Below are positions 7,042-14,689 of a stretch of DNA of 38,970 nucleotides, piece after piece (positions within the stretch are counted from its first letter, which is position 1; each line of letters begins with the position of its first letter). Both the position numbers and the translations under genes were made by a program. Below the pieces are notes generated by a model. That model did no database searches, had not been told where the DNA came from, and saw nothing but the letters and a program-made list of their open reading frames with translations. Source of the DNA: Vreelandella nigrificans (GTDB lineage: Bacteria; Pseudomonadota; Gammaproteobacteria; Pseudomonadales; Halomonadaceae); contig NZ_NWUX01000032.1 of the NCBI RefSeq assembly GCF_002374315.1, positions 1 through 38,970 on the forward strand. Direction: 5' to 3'.

Positions 7042-8942
7042 AACGCCCGAGCGACCAGCAGCTTCGTGAGCGCCTGATGCAGCCCAGCCCCAAGCGTCAG
7101 GGGCAGCCCGTGGATGCCATGACACCGCCCGACCAGGAGATGGCCGTCTGGGTCACCCTGGACATGCTCAAGCCCTACGAGCACAACCCCCGGCAGGTCC
7201 AGAACCCCAAGTACGAGGAGATCAAGGCGTCGATCCGTGCAGCGGGCCTCAAGCACAAGCCCCCGGTCACCCAGCGGCCGGGCGAGAAGCACTACACCAT
7301 CTGCGACGGTGGCAATACCCGCCTGCAGATCCTGCGCGAGCTCTATGAAGAGACCGGTGAGTCGCGCTTCCACGCCTTCTATGCCCTGTACCGACCCTGG
7401 CAGTCGGAAGTGAAGATGCTGACGGGGCACCTCAGCGAGAACGACAACCGTGGCCAGCTGCTTTGGATCGAGCGAGCCAAGGGCGTGATGGACGCCAAGG
7501 CGATGTACGAGGAGGAGAGCGGCGACACGCTCTCGCAGCGTGAGCTGGTCAAGCGCCTTGCGGAGGACGGCTACCAGGTGGCCCAGAGCCATATCAGCAA
7601 GATGCTCTATACCGTCGAGCATCTGCTGCCCACGCTGCCCAATACCCTCTACAGCGGCCTGGGGCGGCCGCAGGTCGAGAAGCTGATCAGCTACCGGGAA
7701 GCCTGCCGGCTGATCTGGGAGCGCTGCACCCAGGAGGTCGAGCCCCAGGGCTTTGCCGATACCTGGCACCAGACCATGGCCTGGTTCGATGACGAGGGCC
7801 AGACCGAGATGAACTGGGGCATCGTGGTGGATCGGCTTTGCGGCATGCTGGCCGACCACACGGGCGTGCACTTCAACGTCTGCGAGCTGACCCTCGATAA
7901 CATCGTCACCTATCGCAAGCGGCGCTGGGACCTGGAAGAGCATCAGGCCTTCGAGGCCCTGGACGTTGAGTTGCAGCAGATGCGTGACCCCGACGCCCAG
8001 CCGCCCTCTCTCTATCCACCGCTGCCCGAGCCCGCCACGGGCGGTGCGCCGGTGGTGAAGGTGCCCGCTTCAGATCCTGGCCGTGAACCTCAATCTCAGC
8101 CGCAGACCGACCCTCAGGCCGAGCAGCTACCGTCGCCTCGGACCCTTAGCCGAGACGCGCCTACCGACGATGAGAGAGCAGAGAGCGCCGAGCTGCTTCG
8201 GCTGCGTGAGCAAGTAGCCGCGCTGGAGCGCGAAAAACAGCAGCTGAGCGAGTCACCGTCTCCCTCGGTGTCGGTATTCAGCGAGCCGGCATCGGAGGCT
8301 GACTCAGGGCCCATGGCGGCACCCGCAGAGGAGGCGGATGACTGGCCAGAGGGTGCAGCGCGGACGGAGGCCGAGCGGGCTGCCCGCCTCGAGGGGCTGA
8401 CCCAGTCCCGCTGGGAAGAGACTCCAGGGAAGCGCGGCTACCGTCACCATCTGGCCAGCGAGCTCGGCGTGCCCAGCTTCGACTTCGAGCAGCTGGCTCC
8501 CCTGGCGGCACCGGTGCTCTCCGGTGAGACCACCCCGCCCATTGCCGACGTCTGGTTTATCGAAGGCGTCGAGGATGAGCCTCGCTCACTGCGTATTCGT
8601 ATCCGTGAACTGGTGCAGGTCATCGCTCGCTGGGGCGGCTTCGGCGGCAGCGACGTGGTGATCGCCGATGACGACGGCATCGGCTTCGACCTCAACCCAC
8701 TGCCCGAGGCGGCCGACCGCCGTGCCCGCTTCGCCTGGCAGGCGCTGGCCAGCCTGCGCGGCGAGCTCAATCCCGAGTACCCCGCCGATGCCACCCTGTG
8801 GGGAGCGCTGCTGGGCACCCATCGGGAAGAGGGCGCTGAGAGCGCCTGGGACGATGCGGTACTGCTTCGTTTCTTCCGTCTGGTGCGGCTGATTCGCCGC
8901 CTTCGTGAACACCTGCAGGGACAACAGGAGGCCCAGTCATGA
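7038..8942 (+). CDS. parB: ParB-family partition protein, PFGI-1 ICE class
   Basis: This 634-residue ParB relative is about twice the usual length. The ParB N-terminal nuclease-like/CTPase fold covers about 35-140, with ICDGGNTRLQIL (88-99) and SENDNRG (133-139) in the positions of the two ParB boxes. A helix-turn-helix follows at about 165-192 (LSQRELVKRLAEDGYQVAQS...), as in parS-binding proteins. Residues about 320-470 are a Pro/Gln/Glu-rich linker with a coiled-coil segment (LLRLREQVAALEREKQQL), and a further globular domain ends the protein. The family is known as the ICE PFGI-1 class ParB. With ParA it should segregate the excised circle. Its DNA site is unknown; the 22-copy palindrome array is my leading candidate. 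Start and stop both overlap neighbours. Confidence 0.9.
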   Translation: MKRPSDQQLRERLMQPSPKRQGQPVDAMTPPDQEMAVWVTLDMLKPYEHNPRQVQNPKYEEIKASIRAAGLKHKPPVTQRPGEKHYTICDGGNTRLQILRELYEETGESRFHAFYALYRPWQSEVKMLTGHLSENDNRGQLLWIERAKGVMDAKAMYEEESGDTLSQRELVKRLAEDGYQVAQSHISKMLYTVEHLLPTLPNTLYSGLGRPQVEKLISYREACRLIWERCTQEVEPQGFADTWHQTMAWFDDEGQTEMNWGIVVDRLCGMLADHTGVHFNVCELTLDNIVTYRKRRWDLEEHQAFEALDVELQQMRDPDAQPPSLYPPLPEPATGGAPVVKVPASDPGREPQSQPQTDPQAEQLPSPRTLSRDAPTDDERAESAELLRLREQVAALEREKQQLSESPSPSVSVFSEPASEADSGPMAAPAEEADDWPEGAARTEAERAARLEGLTQSRWEETPGKRGYRHHLASELGVPSFDFEQLAPLAAPVLSGETTPPIADVWFIEGVEDEPRSLRIRIRELVQVIARWGGFGGSDVVIADDDGIGFDLNPLPEAADRRARFAWQALASLRGELNPEYPADATLWGALLGTHREEGAESAWDDAVLLRFFRLVRLIRRLREHLQGQQEAQS

Positions 8943-9541
8943 GCTCTTCATCCGCCAACCTGAATCAGGCGCTGCTCAGCCAGGTCATGGGGTTTCTTCG
9001 TGAGGGCAACATGCGCCGTGCGCTGGCCCTCGGCTTCAGTGAGGATGAGCTGCGCACCCTGCGGCGACTGAGAGCGAGCGATATCGACTCGCTGGCCTGC
9101 GCAGGACCGGTGGTAGCGCGCTTCTCGGTGGATCACGCCGCACTGCGCGGCGTCCTGGCGCGCATCGATCGTGATCAGGACCGTGAGACCCTGATTGACC
9201 GCTGCCTGAGGCTGGGGGCCAGCGTCAGCATGATGGGCGCCTTCTTCGGCCTGACCGGCAACGACTGCTCGACGCGCCGTCAGCTGTTGGGCATCGCGCC
9301 GCGCCAGGGGCGGCTGGCGATGCCGCCGGAGCAGGCTGAGCACGATGCCTGGGAGCGCTGGCAGCATATCGCCCTGGACCCCAAAGCGACCGATGACCTG
9401 CAGGGTATGGTGACCCTCGCCGAGGAGACCGATATCCCGCTGGCGGTGGTGTGGCACCTGGTCAAGCAGTGGGTCGACCCCGGCCAGCCGCGCACGGCGC
9501 CGCCGGCCGAAGAGTGGGCGTCACCTGAAGGAGAGCGGTGA
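8939..9541 (+). CDS. DUF2857 family ICE protein
   Basis: A 200-residue soluble protein matching the DUF2857 pattern found between parB and the STY4528 gene in this ICE class. The N-terminal segment NQALLSQVMGFLREGNMRRALALGFSEDEL and the central LIDRCLRLGASVSMMGAFFGL are typical. The second looks like a helix-turn-helix, so DNA binding is possible. It overlaps parB by 4 bp (ATGA) and its TGA overlaps the next ATG. No enzymatic motif is visible. The position suggests a role in ICE replication or its control. Confidence 0.75.
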   Translation: MSSSSANLNQALLSQVMGFLREGNMRRALALGFSEDELRTLRRLRASDIDSLACAGPVVARFSVDHAALRGVLARIDRDQDRETLIDRCLRLGASVSMMGAFFGLTGNDCSTRRQLLGIAPRQGRLAMPPEQAEHDAWERWQHIALDPKATDDLQGMVTLAEETDIPLAVVWHLVKQWVDPGQPRTAPPAEEWASPEGER

Positions 9542-10899
9542 TGGTGCAGCTTCGTGATGCCACTCGGAAGGGGCTGGATCGCCTGATTGGCCAGGCGGCT
9601 TCCGAGCTGACCCAGCGCCGGGGCGAGTCCCCGGCGTCCTCCGTTGTGAACGGTGAGGTTGGGCAGTCTGGAGAAGCCGCATCCTCGGGCCTCGATGGCC
9701 TGCTGTTCTTCGGGAACCCCCATGAGACCGTGCCGCGGTCGTTGCTGCTGGATCCGCGCCTCGGGCACGTCGACAAGCTTGGCTGGCAGATGATGCGCAT
9801 GCTGGTCAATCCGGACCGAACCACCGCGGTGCCGACCTACGACGAACTGCAGCCCTTGCTGCGGGGGGCGCCGGGCCAGAAGGCGTCGAGGGCCACGGTC
9901 GCCCGCGTTATCGCTGTGCTTCGCCTGACCCGATGGGTCAGCCTCGGGCACCGGGCGCGCAACGCGCAGAACGGCCGCATTATCGGCAACGTCTATATCC
10001 TGCACGACGAGCCGCTCTCGCCCGCGGAAGCTTCGGTGCTGGATGCCGACTACGTGGAGTATGTGTGTCGCTGCCTGGATCACCAGAACAAGGTGGTCAA
10101 GGCCGTTGCTGCCATGGTGCTCGAGGAGCTCCAGGAGGCGGGAGCCCTGCATGAGCTGCCGACGCGTCTCGATACCATGGCCTCTCGGCCCAGGCAGGCC
10201 CAGCGCCGGTCGCCTGACAGGCATGACGCTGCCCAGTTCTCTACCGTGACTGACCAGAAGAACCAGGGCAGGCAGCCGAGTTCTCAGCGAGAACCCGGCC
10301 GAGTGCGCCGAGAGAACTCCCCTGGTTTTCAGAGAGAACCAAGCCTGGAATCAAAGGCTTGTCGGGCTGTCGAGGCAGTTCTCGATGAAAACTCGGGCAG
10401 TTCTTCCCGTACAGTACGTACTTCACACTGTGTAAAACCTACAGGTACCTCAGCCGTGAACCTGCACTGGCCGGCATGTCTCTCGATGGATGAGAGCGAA
10501 CGCCAGGCGACTCAGCTGCTGATGGCGGAGCTGGCCGGCGACACCCAGCAGGCGATTCTCGACGAGGCGGCAGGGCGCGTGAGCGGTGGCTCGGTGCGAA
10601 ACCCCAAGGGCTTCCTGCGAGGGCTGATCAAGCGAGCCATCGGTGGCGAGTTCGTGGCAACCGGCTACGCCCAGGCTCAGGCGGAGCGCCGGGCGGGGAG
10701 GGCGCCCCAGGGGGCTTCCGCCGCCGCCGAGCGGCCGGCAGCTCGAAGCGTACCGCCGTCCTCCCCCCGGACAGCGGAGCCGTCGATTGCCGAGCCGAGC
10801 ACCACCTCGCCCGAGGAAGCCCAAGCCGCCCGAGAGCAGTGTCTGCGCTCGCTGGGGTTGTGGCCATCGGCCGGGAAAAACCCACTCAGCGGCCATTAA
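9541..10899 (+). CDS. STY4528-type replication protein
   Basis: This 452-residue protein matches the STY4528 family named as pathogenicity-island/ICE replication proteins. Residues about 50-170 hold the conserved core (FGNPHETVPRSLLLDPRLGH..., GWQMMRML) with a winged-helix-like segment (SRATVARVIAVLRLTRWVSL). After about 200 the protein becomes low-complexity, and the DNA there carries six GTTCTC/GAGAAC hexamers within 148 bp. A second folded part near 310-370 (DEAAGRVSGGSVRNPKGFLRGLIKRA) follows. ATG 9541 overlaps the previous TGA and has GGAG at good distance. A GTG three bases earlier is also possible. Confidence 0.75.
   Translation: MVQLRDATRKGLDRLIGQAASELTQRRGESPASSVVNGEVGQSGEAASSGLDGLLFFGNPHETVPRSLLLDPRLGHVDKLGWQMMRMLVNPDRTTAVPTYDELQPLLRGAPGQKASRATVARVIAVLRLTRWVSLGHRARNAQNGRIIGNVYILHDEPLSPAEASVLDADYVEYVCRCLDHQNKVVKAVAAMVLEELQEAGALHELPTRLDTMASRPRQAQRRSPDRHDAAQFSTVTDQKNQGRQPSSQREPGRVRRENSPGFQREPSLESKACRAVEAVLDENSGSSSRTVRTSHCVKPTGTSAVNLHWPACLSMDESERQATQLLMAELAGDTQQAILDEAAGRVSGGSVRNPKGFLRGLIKRAIGGEFVATGYAQAQAERRAGRAPQGASAAAERPAARSVPPSSPRTAEPSIAEPSTTSPEEAQAAREQCLRSLGLWPSAGKNPLSGH
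10236..10383. repeat. Iteron-like cluster of GTTCTC/GAGAAC hexamers inside the replication gene
   Basis: Exact copies are at 10236-10241, 10280-10285, 10289-10294 (inverted), 10312-10317 (inverted), 10334-10339 (inverted) and 10378-10383. A one-mismatch copy is at 10400. Those at 10280-10294 form a perfect dyad with a 3-bp centre. A less GC-rich stretch (about 10400-10450) follows. Repeats inside an initiator gene followed by an easily melted region recall origins such as that in lambda gene O, but this is inference. Confidence 0.5.
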
Positions 10900-10981
10900 C
10901 GATTCCCTTGTCTTCCCCGCATCAACTGATTGACAGTGCCTGCCGTACCGCGGACACACATCAGCATGAGGGCAACGCGAC

Positions 10982-11731
10982 ATGGCCGTTGATCGCCTGG
11001 GAGCACTGCGCAGCAAGATCGAGCTGACGCTACACACCCATCACGCAGCACGGATCTGGAAGGGGCGAGGCGTCGAGACAGGGCGTCCGCAGATTATCGG
11101 CATGCGGCAGTTTCTGCTGATCTGCGGTGCGATCAAGCAGAACGCCGCCAAGGATGACCCCTATGCGGATCACTGGCTGCTGCAGCTGGATGCCAAGCTC
11201 GCCGAGACGCGAGCTCAGCTGGACCAGCGCCTTCAGGAGCTGGATAACCTGCTGGCTCAGCTGCCGCCAGAGCTGGACGTGGAAGAGAATCTCAACCAGC
11301 AGCCCCTCAAGATTCCCGTCTATACGGGCGGCCAACACGGCTGGCTCGCTCTGCGCCTGCTGATCGATTTCGACCGCTTCGTCAGGCGCGTCATGCTTGC
11401 TCACCATATCGCCCTGATTGGCCGGCGACAGATGGAGGAATACGTCCGGGTGGGGGGGCACCTCCTGCGCAGCCTGTGCGCGAGCACCCAGAAGTACCCC
11501 GGCTTCAGCGGTGCCACCCGGGATGACTTTGCCGCCAACAATGCCAAGGCTCGAGACGCCATCGAGAAGTTCGGCGCACTCCCTGACGATGTGCTCTCCG
11601 GCAAGCGGCGCAGCGAGTTTGCACCGCCGATTGCCAAGCCAGCTGAGGCCGCGAGGGCCGGCAGCGACGGCGAGTCGAAAGGAGACTCACCGCCTTCCGC
11701 TGGGGAGCCAGGAGACGCTCCCTCGACGTGA
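10982..11731 (+). CDS. PFL_4669 family ICE protein
   Basis: A 249-residue soluble protein of the family TIGR03761 (PFL_4669). Conserved parts include LTLHTHHAARIWKGR near 18-32, ITGMRQF-like IIGMRQFLLICGAI (38-51) and the central LKIPVYTGGQHGWLALRLLIDFDRFVR-type region (about 108-135). Function is unknown; it always lies in the ICE maintenance cluster before ssb/topB. The C-terminal 35 residues are disordered. The TGA stop lies inside the first palindrome of the array, so the array begins exactly at the end of this gene. Confidence 0.85.
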   Translation: MAVDRLGALRSKIELTLHTHHAARIWKGRGVETGRPQIIGMRQFLLICGAIKQNAAKDDPYADHWLLQLDAKLAETRAQLDQRLQELDNLLAQLPPELDVEENLNQQPLKIPVYTGGQHGWLALRLLIDFDRFVRRVMLAHHIALIGRRQMEEYVRVGGHLLRSLCASTQKYPGFSGATRDDFAANNAKARDAIEKFGALPDDVLSGKRRSEFAPPIAKPAEAARAGSDGESKGDSPPSAGEPGDAPST

Positions 11732-12785
11732 TTCCACTGGAATCACTTGATCGGCGGTGCCGGGGAGAGCTCCGGGGGTGATTCCACTGGAATCACCTGG
11801 GCGGTGGTGCCGGGGAGGTCTCTGGGGTGATTCCAGTGGAATCACTTGGGTGGCGGTGCAGGGGAGGCCTCCGGGGTGATTCCACTGGAATCACTTGATC
11901 GGCGGTGCCGGAGGAGGCCTCCGGGGTGATTCCACTGGAATCATCTGGGCGGTGGTGCCGAAGAGGCCTCCGGGGTGATTCCACTGGAATCATCTGGGCG
12001 GTGGTGCCGGAGGAGGCCTCCGGGGTGATTCCACTGGAATCACTTGTTCGGCGGTGCCGGGGAGAGCTCCGGGGGTGATTCCACTGGAATCACCTGGGCG
12101 GCGGTGCCGGAGGAGGCCTCCGGGGTGATTCCACTGGAATCATCTGGGCGGTGGTGCCGAAGAGGCCTCCGGGGGTGATTCCACTGGAATCACTTGTTCG
12201 GCGGTGCCGGGGAGAGCTCCGGGGGTGATTCCACTGGAATCACCTGGGCGGCGGTGCCGGGCCTCCGGGGTGATTCCACTGGAATCACTTGTTCGGCGGT
12301 GCCGGGGAGAGCTCCGGGGGTGATTCCACTGGAATCACCTGGGCGGCGGTGCCGGAGGAGGCCTCCGGGGTGATTCCACTGGAATCACTTGTTCGGCGGT
12401 GCCGGGGAGAGCTCCGGGGGTGATTCCACTGGAATCACCTGGGCGGCGGTGCCGGGGAGGTCTCTGGGGTGATTCCAGTGGAATCACTTGGGTGGCGGTG
12501 CAGGGGAGGCCTCCAGGGTGATGCCAGTGGCATCACTTGGTCGGTGGTGCCGGGGAGAGCTCCGGGGGTGATTCCACTGGAATCATCTGGGCGGTGGTGC
12601 CGGAGGAGGCCTCCGGGGTGATTCCACTGGAATCATCTGGGCGGTGGTGCCGGAGGAGGCCTCCGGGGTGATTCCACTGGAATCATCTGGGCGGTGGTGC
12701 CGGAGGAAGGTCTCCGGGGTGATTCCACTGGAATCACTTGATCGGCGGTGCCGAGGAGGCCTCCAGGGTGATGCCAGTGGCATCA
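11729..12785. repeat. 22-copy palindrome array, about 50-bp period (candidate centromere)
   Basis: The unit core is TGATTCCA-C-TGGAATCA, a perfect dyad around one base. Cores start at 11729, 11779, 11828, 11877, 11927, 11976, 12026, 12076, 12126, 12176, 12226, 12271, 12321, 12371, 12421, 12470, 12519, 12569, 12619, 12669, 12720 and 12769. Spacing is 49-51 bp except one of 45. Four cores (11828, 12470, 12519, 12769) have G at the centre. Two of these read TGATGCCA-G-TGGCATCA, changed in both arms so the dyad is kept. Spacers of about 33 bp are GC-rich, contain GGTGCCGG, and mostly carry a second small dyad (GAGCTC or AGGCCT). Open frames across the region are repeat shadows. Regular, symmetric protein-binding sites beside parA/parB genes suggest a ParB-bound centromere; a replication origin is the alternative. 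Confidence 0.9.
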
Positions 12786-12808
12786 CGGCAAGTGCATGAG
12801 GGGGCAGC

Positions 12809-13264
12809 TTGGATACCGCATCGAATAGCTATGGCAACGACGCATTCAACAGCTACGCAAAGGGTTTTTTAAAACCCTTTAAGGGTAAGGGGGAGCTGAT
12901 TCGGCTCCGTGATGAGTTGGAGGAGTCGGCAAGAGCGGCGCGGCAAGAGGCGATCGATATAGCCTCGCAGGCGAATGGGGGGTTGCTGAAGTCGACCGAC
13001 CTCTGGCTGACCCCATGGGGTAAATCAGGCGTTCCTGCCAGAACGCTGCAGTGGCGCGATAACAGGCAGAGGAGCATGGGGCTTTGGCTGCTGGAAACGT
13101 TCCTGGCTCGCGACGACATATCCGAGGCGATGCGGCAGTCCGTCATCGATCTCGAGGTGCAGCGCTGCGTGTTCAATGCCAAGGCGGCCACGATCAACTG
13201 GTCGATCAAGCGAATCGGCAAGGCGCTGGCCGATATCGAGCATGCCGTCTCATTTCAGCGATAA
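12809..13264 (+). CDS. DUF3158 family protein
   Basis: A 151-residue soluble, helical protein resembling DUF3158, a family regularly found just before ssb in PFGI-1-type ICEs. Recognisable parts are LIRLRDELEESARAARQEA (30-48), a WLTPWGKSG segment near 66 and the C-terminal INWSIKRIGKALADIE. There is no enzyme motif. The start is TTG 12809, with GAGGGGG just upstream and no in-frame ATG until residue 90. It begins 24 bases after the last palindrome, so the array may also control it. Function unknown. Confidence 0.7.
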   Translation: MDTASNSYGNDAFNSYAKGFLKPFKGKGELIRLRDELEESARAARQEAIDIASQANGGLLKSTDLWLTPWGKSGVPARTLQWRDNRQRSMGLWLLETFLARDDISEAMRQSVIDLEVQRCVFNAKAATINWSIKRIGKALADIEHAVSFQR

Positions 13265-13282
13265 CGACCAAGGAGGATACCC

Positions 13283-13717
13283 ATGGGCACCCGCTTTTAC
13301 GGTGAGGGAAATATCGGCAGCGATCCGGAGGTTCGGACATTCCCCGTGCGTGAGAACCAGCCGCCCCGCACGCTGCTCAGGCTAAACGTGCGATTCGATA
13401 ACCTGGTCCCCAAGGATGGAGAGATCGTGGATCGTGGTGGCTTCTGGGCCGATGTGGAGTGGTGGCACCGTGATGCCGAGCGCTGGTCCCGACTGTACCA
13501 GCGGGGCATGCGGATTGTGGTAGTGGGCAAGATGGTTCAGGACAGCTGGGAGCAGAGCGGCGAGACGCGAACGGCGTTCAAGGTGCAGGCAGACCGGGTC
13601 GCTATCTTGCCTCACCGGGTGGCTCAGGTAATCATGGATGCCCCCCATAGCCATCAACAGCCGGCTGAGCAAGACAACAGCGGCGCAGAGGCCAGCCAGG
13701 AAGGCTACGGGGGCTAG
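13283..13717 (+). CDS. ssb: Single-stranded DNA-binding protein, ICE type
   Basis: A 144-residue protein with an OB fold of the SSB class across residues 1-115 (GEGNIGSDPEVRTF, LRLNVRFDN, WADVEWWHRDAERWSRLYQRGMRIVVVGK). It protects single strands during conjugation and replication of the circle. The tail is short and lacks the acidic DDDIPF end that chromosomal SSBs use to recruit partners, so it may not substitute for the host protein. AAGGAGG lies upstream at good distance. Confidence 0.85.
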   Translation: MGTRFYGEGNIGSDPEVRTFPVRENQPPRTLLRLNVRFDNLVPKDGEIVDRGGFWADVEWWHRDAERWSRLYQRGMRIVVVGKMVQDSWEQSGETRTAFKVQADRVAILPHRVAQVIMDAPHSHQQPAEQDNSGAEASQEGYGG

Positions 13718-13754
13718 CCGCTGAGTGATCATGGATGAACCAAGGAGAAGAGCG

Positions 13755-14342
13755 ATGAAGGGAGCCAGGGGAGTTCTGTGTTGGGTGAGCCTGGGTGCTG
13801 CTGTGACCTTGGCAGCGGGCTGTGCCACACAGGACCATCTCTACTCTCAAGGGCGCTGCCTGACCTGTATCAACAATCCGGTGACCGGGGAACCAGTCAA
13901 TTACGACCCCGGGCAGCAGCCTGCTATCGAAAAGGATGCTGTGGCAGCCAGCGGTGACCAGGAAGTATCGGCAAGCAGCCGGCATGGGCGCTTCAGCATG
14001 GCATCGCCGCTTGATGTGGATACGGCCTATGCTCGGGTGCGTTCCGAGTTCGGATTCCGCTCCGATGCGGACTTCAACCCGAACAGCAACTCTGACCAGT
14101 GGGCGATGATGGACAATGCCTGGCACTTCGATGCCACGCCCGGCGCTTTCTACCAGATGAGTGACTATGCCAGGCAGGCCGTCAACGGTGCCGAGCACTC
14201 CCTGGTGCTGAAGACTCAAATCCAGCGCGACGGCAGCGGCTCTCGCATCAACGTTGAGTATCTGCCAACGACCAGTGCCGGGTACGATGGAGATGCCATG
14301 GGTGAGGCGCTTGAGGAGCGTTTCCGTATGGCGCTCCGTTAG
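13755..14342 (+). CDS. Predicted lipoprotein of unknown function
   Basis: A 195-residue exported lipoprotein. The signal peptide ends in the lipobox LAAGC (residues about 19-23), so the mature protein is anchored through Cys23. The mature part has a CLTC pair near 36-39, a Ser-rich linker and a globular domain (SPLDVDTAYARVRSEFGF...). The ORF is open from 13725, but ATG 13755 has AAGGAG seven bases before it and places the signal peptide correctly. No family recognised; as an envelope protein within the maintenance cluster it could act in mating or exclusion. Confidence 0.6.
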   Translation: MKGARGVLCWVSLGAAVTLAAGCATQDHLYSQGRCLTCINNPVTGEPVNYDPGQQPAIEKDAVAASGDQEVSASSRHGRFSMASPLDVDTAYARVRSEFGFRSDADFNPNSNSDQWAMMDNAWHFDATPGAFYQMSDYARQAVNGAEHSLVLKTQIQRDGSGSRINVEYLPTTSAGYDGDAMGEALEERFRMALR

Positions 14343-14362
14343 CGCAGACAGGAGGGCATTCG

Positions 14363-14587
14363 GTGACATCGCCAGCACTGAGAAAAGAGCGGATCGGCAT
14401 CACCCATGCGGCGCAGCGGCTGGGTGTTCGTGTCACCGATCTCAAGGATGCCCTTCGGCATGGACGCGACCTTCGCGGCCATGCGCCACCCCAACCCATT
14501 GTCAGAGGTGCCGGCTCGTCCGGCACCCAGATGTTGTTCCTCCTGGGCGAGGTGATGGACGTCGCCGAGCTGATGGCCAACTCTTGA
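14363..14587 (+). CDS. Small putative DNA-binding protein (helix-turn-helix-like)
   Basis: A 74-residue protein starting at GTG 14363 with GGAGG upstream. Residues 11-33 (IGITHAAQRLGVRVTDLKDALRHG) look like a helix-turn-helix of the MerR/AlpA/excisionase sort. The rest is short and has no motif. A directionality factor or small repressor is possible; I cannot distinguish these. It sits 20 bases after the lipoprotein gene and 102 before topB. Confidence 0.45.
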   Translation: MTSPALRKERIGITHAAQRLGVRVTDLKDALRHGRDLRGHAPPQPIVRGAGSSGTQMLFLLGEVMDVAELMANS

Positions 14588-14689
14588 AGACGTCGGTGCA
14601 AAGCCGTTTCGCTGTCGTTCCCTTTCTTGCTTCGCTCCCTCCCACTGCCTTGCCATGCTGCCCTCCACGCTTATGAGGGAGGTGTGCCA

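Noticed and set aside
11729..12785. CRISPR array
   Set aside because: The repeat is a short symmetric 17-mer and the spacers are near-identical GC-rich sequence, not unique. No cas genes are present.
11793..12786. Two Pro/Ser-rich minus-strand ORFs across the palindrome array
   Set aside because: They are translations of the 50-bp DNA repeat. The period is not a multiple of three, there is no ribosome site and frames end as soon as the spacing slips.
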